A stretch of DNA of 7,004 bases, from contig FR888196.1 of assembly GCA_000431775.1 (NCBI GenBank), positions 11,192 to 18,195 of the forward strand. Direction: 5' to 3'. Made by a program: the position numbers and the translations under genes. Positions 1 through 5,649 of this stretch are shown piece by piece (position 1 is the first letter of the stretch; every line of letters starts with the position of its first letter). The stretch is from Clostridium sp. CAG:413 (GTDB taxonomy: Bacteria; Bacillota; Clostridia; Oscillospirales; Acutalibacteraceae). The notes beneath the pieces were generated by a model. That model was given only the letters and a program-made list of their open reading frames with translations, was not told where the DNA came from and did no database searches.

Positions 1-995
1 AGGAATGAATACGACAGGCAGACCGTCAGCAGCAGGCGAAAGGTCTTGCTCACCCTGTCGGCGTTGCCCGCGCCGTAATTGTAGCTCGTTATCGGCTGCG
101 CCCCCTGAGCGATGCCCTGGAGCGGCAGCATGGCGAACTGCATTATGCTCGTGAGGATAGTCATTGCGCCGACCGCGATATCCCCGCCGTATTTGAGCAG
201 CGACGAATTGAAGCAGACCGAGATAACGCTCTCGCTCGCCTGCATTATGAATGTTGACAGCCCCAACGCAACGCAGGGAAGTATCAGCTTCGGCGCGGCG
301 ATGAGATTCTCTTTTTTGAGGCGGAGGATAGTCTTTTTGCCCGTGAGGAAGCATATGACCCACACGCAGGAGATGCCCTGTGAGATGACCGTTGCGAGCG
401 CCGCTCCGCGTACGCCCATTTTAAACCCGAAAATAAATATCGGATCGAGCGTGATATTGGCAATCGCGCCGATTATGACCGTCCACATGCTGATATTTGC
501 GAAGCCCTGCGCCGTGATAAAGGCGTTCATGCCGAGCGTGAGCTGCACAAACAGCGTGCCCGCGGCATAGATGCTCATGTAGTCCGTCGCGTAGCCTATC
601 GTGTTGCCGCTTGCGCCGAATGCCGCGAGCAGATCGCCGCTCCACAGCAGCATCACGGCGGTCAGGATTATCGAAATTATTATTTGCAACGAAAAGCAGC
701 CGCCGAGTATCTTTTCGGCAGTGGCGTGATCGCCCTTGCCCATCGCTATTGAGGCTCTCGGCGCGCCGCCGGAGCTTATCAGCGCCGCGAACGCCGAAAT
801 TATCATTATCAGCGGCAGGCAGACGCCGACGCCCGTGAGCGCAAGGCTGCCGTCGCCGGGCATATGGCCGATGTAGATGCGGTCAACAATGTTGTAGAGC
901 ATATTCACGAGCTGCGCCACCACCGTCGGCACCGCCAACTTCAGCAGCAGCCTGCCTATCGGCTCCGTGCCCAAAAAAGTCTTATCTTGCTTCAT
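1..995 (-). CDS. MATE family multidrug efflux transporter (partial, C-terminus beyond window)
   Basis: This is an integral membrane antiporter of the MATE family (MepA/DinF-like branch), expected to export cationic drugs in exchange for Na+ or H+. Reading the minus strand from ATG at 995 gives an open frame of 331 codons to the window edge with no stop; the family is usually about 450 residues, so the last quarter is missing. The N-terminus begins MKQDKTFLGTEPIGRLLLKL and is followed by the MATE signature NMLYNIVDRIYIGH near residues 31-44, then several long hydrophobic helices and the motif QGAQPITSYNYGAG near residue 300. The start is supported by GGAG nine bases upstream (1005-1008); the in-frame ATG at 1004 lies too close to that site. 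The start overlaps the end of the MarR gene by 14 bp, so the two are co-transcribed and probably translationally coupled. The resemblance to the MepR-MepA arrangement supports a drug-efflux role; the actual substrate cannot be read from the sequence. Confidence 0.93.
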   Translation of the reverse strand, partial: MKQDKTFLGTEPIGRLLLKLAVPTVVAQLVNMLYNIVDRIYIGHMPGDGSLALTGVGVCLPLIMIISAFAALISSGGAPRASIAMGKGDHATAEKILGGCFSLQIIISIILTAVMLLWSGDLLAAFGASGNTIGYATDYMSIYAAGTLFVQLTLGMNAFITAQGFANISMWTVIIGAIANITLDPIFIFGFKMGVRGAALATVISQGISCVWVICFLTGKKTILRLKKENLIAAPKLILPCVALGLSTFIMQASESVISVCFNSSLLKYGGDIAVGAMTILTSIMQFAMLPLQGIAQGAQPITSYNYGAGNADRVSKTFRLLLTVCLSYSF

Positions 996-1440
996 TTTTA
1001 TCATCTCCGTTAGTTATCCTGTCCATGTTGCGGGCGAATGCGTCAAGGCATATCCGCAGCTCGCTTAGCTGAGCCTCCGTCAGCCCGCGGGTCAACTCCC
1101 GCATAAAGTTCTCCTGAAATTCCCGACCCTTTGCAATGATCGGAGCGGCCTTCTCGGTGCAGTTTAGGCGGCATTTGCGCCTGTCGCCGGGCACGGCGGA
1201 GCGCTCGAGATAGCCGTCGTTCACCAGCTCGTCGACCCTGCAAGAGACTATGCCGGGCTTCAGACGGCGGTATTTGCATATGTCGCCCGCCGTGTTCAGC
1301 TCGGGGTTGTTCGCAAGGAACATCAGCACGTCGACAGCGCTCTGAGCCGCACCCAGCTCATCGCAAAGCGGCCGCATCGCCGCCGTGTATGCCTCCTCAA
1401 ACCTCTTGGTGTAGGCGTATGCCTGCGCCGCAGTCATCAT
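982..1440 (-). CDS. MarR family transcriptional repressor of the adjacent MATE pump
   Basis: This is a cytoplasmic winged-helix DNA-binding protein of the MarR family, which usually acts as a dimer and releases its operator when it binds small phenolic or cationic ligands. From the start chosen here it has 152 residues, normal for the family. The helix-turn-helix region spans about residues 50-78 (TAGDICKYRRLKPGIVSCRV and following), and the wing carries the DRRKCRL motif at about 86-92. The N- and C-terminal helices would form the dimer interface. The frame extends upstream to an ATG at 1479, but a strong GGGAGAGG site (1445-1452) sits just before 1440, and the predicted transcription start near 1477 would leave the 1479 codon outside the message. 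An ATG at 1437 directly follows and is an alternative. The gene overlaps the MATE start by 14 bp and most likely represses this operon, including itself. Confidence 0.93.
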   Translation of the reverse strand: MMTAAQAYAYTKRFEEAYTAAMRPLCDELGAAQSAVDVLMFLANNPELNTAGDICKYRRLKPGIVSCRVDELVNDGYLERSAVPGDRRKCRLNCTEKAAPIIAKGREFQENFMRELTRGLTEAQLSELRICLDAFARNMDRITNGDDKNEAR

Positions 1441-1464
1441 TTTTCCTCTCCCCTTCCCAAATAC

Positions 1465-1484
1465 TTCAATTTTGAACATTTCAA
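1465..1484. promoter_or_regulatory. Putative MarR operator
   Basis: Three alternating half-sites, TTCAA (1465-1469), TTGAA (1472-1476) and TTCAA (1480-1484), form two overlapping inverted repeats with spacers of 2 and 3 bp. They cover the predicted transcription start and touch the -10 box. AT-rich inverted repeats in this position are typical for autoregulating MarR proteins. That the adjacent MarR protein binds here is an inference. Confidence 0.45.
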
Positions 1485-1511
1485 TTATACACCGTTTTTG
1501 CAGAATGTCAA
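1484..1511 (-). promoter_or_regulatory. Sigma-A type promoter of the marR-MATE operon
   Basis: On the minus strand TTGACA (1511-1506) and TATAAT (1489-1484) are both perfect consensus hexamers, separated by 16 bp. Transcription should start near 1477, giving a leader of about 37 bases before the ATG at 1440. This is the strongest promoter match in the window. Confidence 0.85.
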
Positions 1512-1554
1512 GAACGAAACCAAAACAATTACGAGTTGTAATAACTTTACGGGC

Positions 1555-1583
1555 TATACAGTTTAATTTGTATTGGATATAAT
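1555..1583 (+). promoter_or_regulatory. Putative promoter of the secreted Ig-like protein gene
   Basis: TATAAT (1578-1583) is preceded by TATACA (1555-1560, four of six matches to TTGACA) with a 17 bp spacer. Transcription would start near 1590. A GAGG ribosome binding site follows at 1615-1618, eight bases before the ATG at 1627. The divergent marR promoter lies 44 bp to the left (1511 to 1555). Confidence 0.55.
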
Positions 1584-1626
1584 ATAAGCAAATCTGCGGT
1601 TAACGCAAAAAAGCGAGGTTATCTAT

Positions 1627-2757
1627 ATGAAGAAAACTTTAAAAAGACTTTTGTGCACAGCTCTTGTATTTATACTGGCTTTTGGCTCGATTTTTGTCAC
1701 GTCAAATGCAACCGACGGCTGGGAGACTACTACAGGGGTTGTAACTCCCCCTGACGAGCCAAAAAGCGAAATGGTTCAGATAACAGTGACAACAAGTAAA
1801 AATGAGTATGCGTTAGACGATACAATAACATTTAACATCAATATTAAAAACACAAGCAGCGAAACTATACGCAGTATTGAACCCGTATCGTGTGCAGCTG
1901 CGGAAAACGTGTTTTGTCCTTCCGCCGAGCTGAGCTTTATCGCAGCCTTGCAGCCGGGTGAAAGCGGAACGGTTACCTGCGAATACTCAACGAGCAGCAC
2001 GTCTCCTGTAAAACGACTCTTTAGAATACTTCGTTATATTTTCAGTCGTTTCTTCGGCGGTGCTGCTATTGATACAGTCGAATATCCCTATGTTTCCACC
2101 GTTAAGGTCGGGGCATTTAATTATGATTTCGGCTTCAACGTTTTATTTAATGTCGGCAGCTACAGCAATGATATTGAAGAAATAGTTTCGCTCTACAATG
2201 CAGCTCACGAAGTTACTCGTCCTGCCCCCAAGGGGCACTCCATCATGGAGCTTGACGGCGCTATCACCGGTGACGGCGCTCTCGGCGTCCTCAAGGTTGC
2301 TTCTCCCATCATCCAGAACACTCTTGAGAATAACTCCGTGGAGACCGACTATATCCCCGGCAAAGGTCGTCTTTGGGCAGAAGATGCCGTAAGTGCCGTT
2401 TCTGTATCGAGGGGTGGAATTACAGAAATAACAATTCACCTCAAGGAGCAGACCGACGGCCCCGAGGCCGATGCCCATACCGCAGGCCCCGTTGCAAGAG
2501 GCATCGGCACCCTCGGCAATGTCAACAATGCTATCGAGTCCCTTGGCGCTGAGCTTTACAGCGGCAAGGAGACCATAAAGCTCACATATAAGGATGCTTA
2601 TATCAAATGCCGAATTGATAACAGCACCGGCAAAATTATCGGCGGCACATGGCATTACGCCGTCCATGTTTATGTCGGCGAGGCTGAGGTAAAGCTCGGA
2701 CTCAAATTCACCGTTAAAAACCTGAAAGGTATAGTTGATTATACTGTTACAATTTAA
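1627..2757 (+). CDS. Secreted protein with Ig-like domain, amphipathic insert and conserved C-terminal domain
   Basis: I do not recognise a named family for the whole protein (376 residues). Residues 1-28 are a Sec signal peptide (KKTLKRLL basic start, hydrophobic core, cleavage after SNA). Residues about 49-126 look like an Ig-like/CARDB-type beta domain, with VTTSKNEYALDDTITFNINI and LQPGESGTVTCEY strands. It appears to be interrupted by a cationic amphipathic segment, residues 127-146 (VKRLFRILRYIFSRFFGG), before a last strand region (147-176). Residues about 178-376 form a second domain beginning NDIEEIVSLYNAA and containing EQTDGPEADAH, GPVARGIGTLG, GTWHYAVHVYV and a final VDYTVTI. From memory this kind of domain occurs in secreted clostridial proteins, but its function is unknown to me. 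No LPXTG, SLH or dockerin anchor is visible. Base composition changes sharply inside the gene (see findings). It has its own promoter and terminator, so it is probably monocistronic. Confidence 0.85.
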   Translation: MKKTLKRLLCTALVFILAFGSIFVTSNATDGWETTTGVVTPPDEPKSEMVQITVTTSKNEYALDDTITFNINIKNTSSETIRSIEPVSCAAAENVFCPSAELSFIAALQPGESGTVTCEYSTSSTSPVKRLFRILRYIFSRFFGGAAIDTVEYPYVSTVKVGAFNYDFGFNVLFNVGSYSNDIEEIVSLYNAAHEVTRPAPKGHSIMELDGAITGDGALGVLKVASPIIQNTLENNSVETDYIPGKGRLWAEDAVSAVSVSRGGITEITIHLKEQTDGPEADAHTAGPVARGIGTLGNVNNAIESLGAELYSGKETIKLTYKDAYIKCRIDNSTGKIIGGTWHYAVHVYVGEAEVKLGLKFTVKNLKGIVDYTVTI

Positions 2758-2780
2758 GTGAATTAACACGGCTTGTTTTG

Positions 2781-2816
2781 CAGCGCCGAGCTTAAGTGCT
2801 CGGCGCTGTTTCTATA
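2781..2816 (+). terminator. Rho-independent terminator after the secreted Ig-like protein gene
   Basis: A perfect 11-bp GC-rich stem, CAGCGCCGAGC (2781-2791) with GCTCGGCGCTG (2798-2808), encloses a six-base loop and is followed by TTTCTATA. It starts 24 bases after the stop codon. The T-tract is short, and the other strand lacks one, so plus-strand use is most likely. Confidence 0.8.
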
Positions 2817-2835
2817 AATTTTATTAAAATTTTTG

Positions 2836-3357
2836 TTAAACTGTGAACCGATTCCGCACAGTATAGTTGCCGGGGCGAGCATTGTGGTAGTAATACAGGA
2901 TGTCTTGCCCCGGAATATCTCCAACTTTAATTAAAACACCGCTATCAGTATAAAAGAACGGGTTATCCTGTGATACCGAAAACTCTTCAAAAGCTCGCGG
3001 ATAGGTATTCGGCAAACTCGAAACAGTTGAAGGAACAGTTAGTTTTACAAGATTATAGCAATCTGAAAAACAATCGCTCCCTACTGTTTCAATACCCTCG
3101 GATATCGTAACGCTTGTAAGGCCTGTCTGTTTGGCAAACGCACCTTCCCCTATCTCCACAACGGGGTAGCCGTCTATCTCCGCGGGCACGGTAAAGCCGC
3201 CTGTGATAGTGCCCGTCGTGCCTGTGATACACGCCTTGCCGTCGGTAACGGTATAAGTCAGCAGCCCGGATTCCGCCGCAAACGAGCGGGGCATTACACA
3301 CGCAAACCCGACAAATACGATAATATGCGCCATTGCAAATGATATCAGTTTTTTCAT
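2836..3357 (-). CDS. Short secreted BspA-type leucine-rich repeat protein, probably C-terminally truncated
   Basis: This is a 173-residue extracellular protein of the BspA/TpLRR (LRR_5) type; relatives bind host matrix proteins or other cells, but no ligand can be inferred here. Residues 1-28 are a signal peptide (cleavage after SFAA). Residues about 33-66 form the usual N-terminal cap (LTYTVTDGKACITG, then FTVPAEIDGYPVVEIG), followed by LRR units GAFAKQTGLTSVTISEGIET and CFSDCYNLVKLTVPSTVSSL. Next comes the NPFFYTDSGVL insert that is also seen near residues 279-290 of the two array proteins. The protein stops after PGNYTV, where related proteins continue with PxGV and more repeats; the sequence beyond the stop has no LRR coding in the other frames I checked. 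The start follows AGGGTGGT, a weak ribosome site. It is convergent with the 1627-2757 gene and not part of the plus-strand array. Confidence 0.85.
   Translation of the reverse strand: MKKLISFAMAHIIVFVGFACVMPRSFAAESGLLTYTVTDGKACITGTTGTITGGFTVPAEIDGYPVVEIGEGAFAKQTGLTSVTISEGIETVGSDCFSDCYNLVKLTVPSTVSSLPNTYPRAFEEFSVSQDNPFFYTDSGVLIKVGDIPGQDILYYYHNARPGNYTVRNRFTV
2840..2862 (-). other. Small inverted repeat over the stop of the short LRR gene
   Basis: ACTGTG (2840-2845) and CACAGT (2857-2862) form a 6-bp stem with an 11-base loop around the last codons of the minus-strand gene. On the minus strand it is followed by TTAACAAAAATTTT, not a clear T-tract. It may be a weak terminator; no better one is visible for this gene. 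Confidence 0.3.
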
Positions 3358-3392
3358 ACGACCACCCTTTTTATCCTTAAATAGCGTTGAAT

Positions 3393-3450
3393 CGGCATAA
3401 AAATGCGCAAAAACACAACTCGCAATTATTTATATTGTTTTTTTATGCCG
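3393..3450. repeat. 11-bp inverted repeat around the -10 region of the short LRR gene
   Basis: CGGCATAAAAA (3393-3403) and TTTTTATGCCG (3440-3450) are perfect inverted copies separated by 36 bases. The right arm lies in the promoter spacer and the left arm in the 5' leader, so the pair brackets the -10 box and the transcription start. It could be a two-site operator or, less likely, an RNA or mobile-element end. Confidence 0.5.
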
Positions 3451-3457
3451 TTTTCAA
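3429..3457 (-). promoter_or_regulatory. Putative promoter of the short LRR gene
   Basis: On the minus strand TTGAAA (3457-3452) and TATAAA (3434-3429) each match five of six consensus bases with an ideal 17-bp spacer. Transcription would begin near 3422 and give a leader of about 65 bases before the ATG at 3357. Confidence 0.6.
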
Positions 3458-3637
3458 TGCTTTATTTAAATTTTCAGTCAAAAATACTCAATAAAAAATC
3501 ATTCTCACCCACAATTGTTTGGATAAAGTGTTGTATTCGGAATTTCTGCGATTACGAATTGTCATCAAAACTGCCACTATATTTGTGAGCATGAAAAATA
3601 TATAATGTAATTGAATATTTCACTTTGGCAAAAAGAA

Positions 3638-3671
3638 AAAATTTTTTGAACTTTTTTAAAATTTTTTGAAC
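3638..3671 (+). repeat. Two 14-bp direct repeats spaced by 20 bp, upstream of the RHH gene
   Basis: AAAATTTTTTGAAC occurs perfectly at 3638-3651 and 3658-3671, separated by six T. The 20-bp period is about two helical turns. Small ribbon-helix-helix proteins often bind tandem operators near their own gene, so this is a candidate autoregulatory site; that role is an inference and the sequence is also of low complexity. Confidence 0.5.
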
Positions 3672-3733
3672 CTTTCCGCATATTGCTGTGTCTTTAGTTA
3701 TTGAGATGATAAAATCTTAAAAGGAGGAGTATT

Positions 3734-3964
3734 ATGTCGTCATTTATACCTAAACCGTACCCCAAGGAGGCTGTGACCGTGAGGGTCGAGAGCGAGTATC
3801 TGCAGCAGATCGACCATATAATCGCTCTGGACGGTCGGTTCAGCCGAAGCTCACTGATAAACCAGTGTGTCAAATTTGCGCTCAACAACATTGATATGAA
3901 AGACCTTGAAGTTGATGAGCCTGTCGAGGTGAGCGAATTTACCCCCGAAGAGTCATTGGTGTGA
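3734..3964 (+). CDS. Small ribbon-helix-helix (Arc/MetJ/CopG-like) DNA-binding protein
   Basis: A 76-residue protein with the ribbon-helix-helix layout: beta strand AVTVRV (13-18), first helix ESEYLQQIDHIIALDGR (19-35), then the turn and second helix FSRSSLINQCVKFALNNID (36-54). The RxS-type SRSSLI motif after the turn is characteristic. The last 20 residues are acidic (EVDEPVEVSEFTPEE). Such proteins act as dimers, inserting the paired beta strands into the major groove, and serve as repressors, antitoxins or plasmid copy controllers. No toxin gene lies beside it and the gene has its own terminator, so an orphan regulator is the best reading. The start is fixed by AAGGAGGAG at 3721-3729. The 20-bp spaced repeats upstream are possible targets. 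It stands directly before the LRR array, so control of the array is possible but unproven. Confidence 0.85.
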   Translation: MSSFIPKPYPKEAVTVRVESEYLQQIDHIIALDGRFSRSSLINQCVKFALNNIDMKDLEVDEPVEVSEFTPEESLV

Positions 3965-3997
3965 AAGACAGCGACTGATAAAGAATATTAAATGTAT

Positions 3998-4042
3998 ACG
4001 GCCTTCGACAGTTGCACGGCAATCGTCGGAGGTCGTTTATTT
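3998..4042 (+). terminator. Rho-independent terminator after the RHH gene
   Basis: The outer stem pairs ACGGCCTTCGAC (3998-4009) with GTCGGAGGTCGT (4025-4036), 12 pairs with two G-T wobbles. An inner stem GTTGC/GCAAT with a three-base ACG loop extends it. TTTATTT follows. It begins 33 bases after the stop codon and should separate the regulator from the LRR array. Confidence 0.8.
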
Positions 4043-4116
4043 ACTGTGCGTTAGGCCAAACCGAATTCTTAATTCGTCTTAATAATTTCATAAGCGATTT
4101 TTAATGCGCTGCATAG

Positions 4117-4145
4117 TTTAATGTTAAGAATTCAAAGCGTATAAT
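4117..4145 (+). promoter_or_regulatory. Putative promoter of array LRR gene 1
   Basis: A perfect TATAAT lies at 4140-4145. At 17 bp upstream is TTTAAT (4117-4122), only three of six matches to TTGACA, so an activator may be needed. The spacer contains TTAAGAATTC (4124-4133), whose inverted copy GAATTCTTAA lies at 4063-4072. Transcription would begin near 4152. Confidence 0.5.
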
Positions 4146-4163
4146 TGTGGCTGAAAAAGCGGA

Positions 4164-4177
4164 GCTGCCGAGGCAGC
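4164..4177 (+). promoter_or_regulatory. Small leader hairpin before AGGAGG, array gene 1
   Basis: GCTGC (4164-4168) and GCAGC (4173-4177) pair around a CGAG loop. The same hairpin is at 6952-6965, and at 5528-5541 with GCGGC, where the A-to-G change keeps a U-G pair. It sits 13 bases before AGGAGG (4191-4196) and may affect message stability or translation. Confidence 0.35.
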
Positions 4178-4203
4178 CCGAATTAATATGAGGAGGCAAC
4201 AAA

Positions 4204-5472
4204 ATGAAAACAGCAAAGAAATTTTTGGCTGTGCTGATGTGCATGGCAATGATCTTTTGCGCAATGTGCGTCGGTGCTGATGCGATAGTAGGTGATCTTT
4301 ATTCCGAAGGCGCCGACCCATTCCCCGGGTATGAAGAATGTGATTACAGCAATGAAACGGCGATAGGCCCGCTGCATTTTGTATTGATGGGGGATCACGC
4401 AAGGCTCTTTTTTATTGATTTCAAGGCAGAGGGCGAGATCGTGGTGCCCGCAACCGTTGAGGGGCTTCCCGTGACCGAAATAGTCGCTCCGACCAACCAT
4501 TATTTCGGACGTCATATGGCTGTTACGAAGGTGGTTTTGCCGGACAGTGTAACAATGATAGGTGTAGCCGCATTTAATAGTTTTGTCGCCCTTGAAGAGG
4601 TAAACATCCCTAAGGGCGTAACATGCATCGGCAACTATGCATTTCACGATTGTAAAATGCTTAAAAAAGTGCAGCTGCCTCAAAGCGTGAAGTATATCTG
4701 CTCGGGGGCATTTTCGGGCTGCGAAAGCCTTAAAGAGATAAATATCCCGAGCGGAGTTGTCACCGTCGGCGCAGAAGCGTTTAGCGGAACAGCATTCTAT
4801 AATGATAAATCGAATTGGGATGGCAATATGCTTGTGCGTGACGGCGCATTGCTTGCGGTCAACGACGAATCTGTCGAAAAATTCTCCATAGGAGATGACA
4901 TAAGGCTCGTTGCGGCGGACGCTTTCGGTAATTGCGGCAACCTGAGGGAGATATCTATGCCGGCAGGGCTGCGATATTTGTCCTACAACGCTTTCGGCGG
5001 AACGAAATCGCTCATGAGATTCACGGTCGACCCGTCAAACCCGTATTACATAACAGACAAATACGGCGTGCTTTACAGCAAGGATAGGACGGTGCTTGTA
5101 GCGTTCCCGTATGGCTTCGCTTCTGTCGGCTATAACGTGCCGAATGGGGTGAAACGCATAGAGACCGTCTTGCAGGGCGGATATGCCACAATTTTCTCGC
5201 TTCCGAAGTCGGTGGAGTATTTTTATGACATAGGCGACAATGTTGCATTTTTAGCGTTCGACGGCACCAAAGAGGAATTTGCCGATATCGAGGGCAGCGA
5301 GAAGCTGCTTTGTCAGATAGCGGAGGGCGAGCGCACCGTCACGGTCATCAACAAGGGCGACGGCGGCCGCAGCGCAATATTGGCAGCGCTCCTGAAAGCA
5401 ACTATATCCGTCGTAACGGTCATATATTTGCCTGTGGTTAAGCTGTGGAGTCTATTGCTCCGTGCAAACTGA
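4204..5472 (+). CDS. Secreted BspA-type leucine-rich repeat protein, array gene 1
   Basis: A 422-residue exported protein of the BspA/TpLRR (LRR_5) family; relatives are surface proteins used in adhesion, but no ligand is evident. Residues 1-27 are a signal peptide (MKTAKKFLAV, a Met/Cys-rich core, cleavage after ADA). Residues about 57-92 form the N-terminal cap ending VVPATVEGLPVTEI. Four 23-residue repeats run from 107 to 198, each with a LPxSV/IPxGV turn and an AF core (e.g. LEEVNIPKGVTCIG). Two more repeats cover 224-269, followed by the insert NPYYITDKYGVLYSKDRTVL and further degenerate repeats to about 345. Residues 390-421 (ILAALLKA, then VVKLWSLLLR) are hydrophobic and could be a membrane anchor or amphipathic tail; no LPXTG motif is present. 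AGGAGG lies seven bases before the ATG. No terminator separates it from the next gene 96 bp downstream, so read-through is likely. Confidence 0.92.
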   Translation: MKTAKKFLAVLMCMAMIFCAMCVGADAIVGDLYSEGADPFPGYEECDYSNETAIGPLHFVLMGDHARLFFIDFKAEGEIVVPATVEGLPVTEIVAPTNHYFGRHMAVTKVVLPDSVTMIGVAAFNSFVALEEVNIPKGVTCIGNYAFHDCKMLKKVQLPQSVKYICSGAFSGCESLKEINIPSGVVTVGAEAFSGTAFYNDKSNWDGNMLVRDGALLAVNDESVEKFSIGDDIRLVAADAFGNCGNLREISMPAGLRYLSYNAFGGTKSLMRFTVDPSNPYYITDKYGVLYSKDRTVLVAFPYGFASVGYNVPNGVKRIETVLQGGYATIFSLPKSVEYFYDIGDNVAFLAFDGTKEEFADIEGSEKLLCQIAEGERTVTVINKGDGGRSAILAALLKATISVVTVIYLPVVKLWSLLLRAN

Positions 5473-5497
5473 ATTCTCGATCCACCCTATCGATTCG

Positions 5498-5649
5498 AAA
5501 GCGTATAATTATGGCTGAAAAATCGGAGCTGCCGAGGCGGCCCGAAAAAAATATGAGGAGGCAACAAAATGAAAACAGCAAGGAAATTTACGGCTGTGCT
5601 GATGTGCATGGCAATGATCTTTGGCGTAATGTGCGTCGGTGCCGGCGCC
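5498..5649 (+). repeat. Leader/signal cassette, copy 2 of 3 (shortened)
   Basis: This copy resembles the others only from AAAGCGTATAAT onward. It keeps TATAAT (5504-5509), the hairpin (5528-5541) and AGGAGG, but not the roughly 70 upstream bases shared by copies 1 and 3. At the -35 position the sequence is TCCACC, unlike any consensus. The signal peptide codons match those of gene 1 at 72 of 81 bases. Confidence 0.8.

Larger units (their letters stand above)
3361..3733. other. AT-rich intergenic region between the short LRR gene and the RHH gene
   Basis: About 370 bases without a convincing gene. It holds the minus-strand promoter and its inverted repeat on the left, and on the right two direct repeats upstream of the ribbon-helix-helix gene. 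A plus-strand frame of 61 codons from 3403 has no ribosome binding site and no recognisable sequence. I found no clear -35/-10 pair for the right-hand gene; TGATAAAAT at 3707-3715 resembles an extended -10 but would put the start inside the ribosome site. Confidence 0.6.
4064..4216 (+). repeat. Leader/signal cassette, copy 1 of 3
   Basis: This stretch matches 6852-7004 at 149 of 153 positions without gaps; the last 103 bases are identical. It includes the promoter, a small hairpin, AGGAGG and the first codons of the first array gene. From 4134 onward the copy before the second array gene is also recognisable, with five substitutions and one single-base insertion up to the ATG. Confidence 0.9.

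Noticed and set aside
112..570. Plus-strand frame of 152 codons across the MATE gene
   Set aside because: It is antisense to an unbroken 331-codon MATE frame with clear transporter motifs, and its translation has no domain character.
2143..2769. Long minus-strand frame of 208 codons opposite the secreted Ig-like gene
   Set aside because: The plus-strand frame has a signal peptide, ribosome site and conserved domain features. The minus frame is a by-product of the C-ending codons and has no recognisable protein features.
3403..3588. Plus-strand frame of 61 codons in the AT-rich intergenic region
   Set aside because: There is no ribosome binding site before the ATG, the composition is that of AT-rich non-coding DNA, and the frame overlaps the promoter of the minus-strand LRR gene.
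3734..3964. RHH protein as antitoxin of a toxin-antitoxin pair
   Set aside because: No small toxin-like gene overlaps or adjoins it on the same strand, and a strong terminator follows 33 bases after the stop codon.
4147..4191. Possible leader peptide starting with GTG in the array leader (14 codons ending before AGGAGG)
   Set aside because: The GTG lies directly after the -10 box, before the expected transcription start, and there is no ribosome site for it. In the gene 2 leader the frame is not closed at the same place.
5477..5495. Inverted repeat TCGAT/ATCGA between array genes 1 and 2 as a terminator
   Set aside because: The stem is only five base pairs and no T-tract follows.
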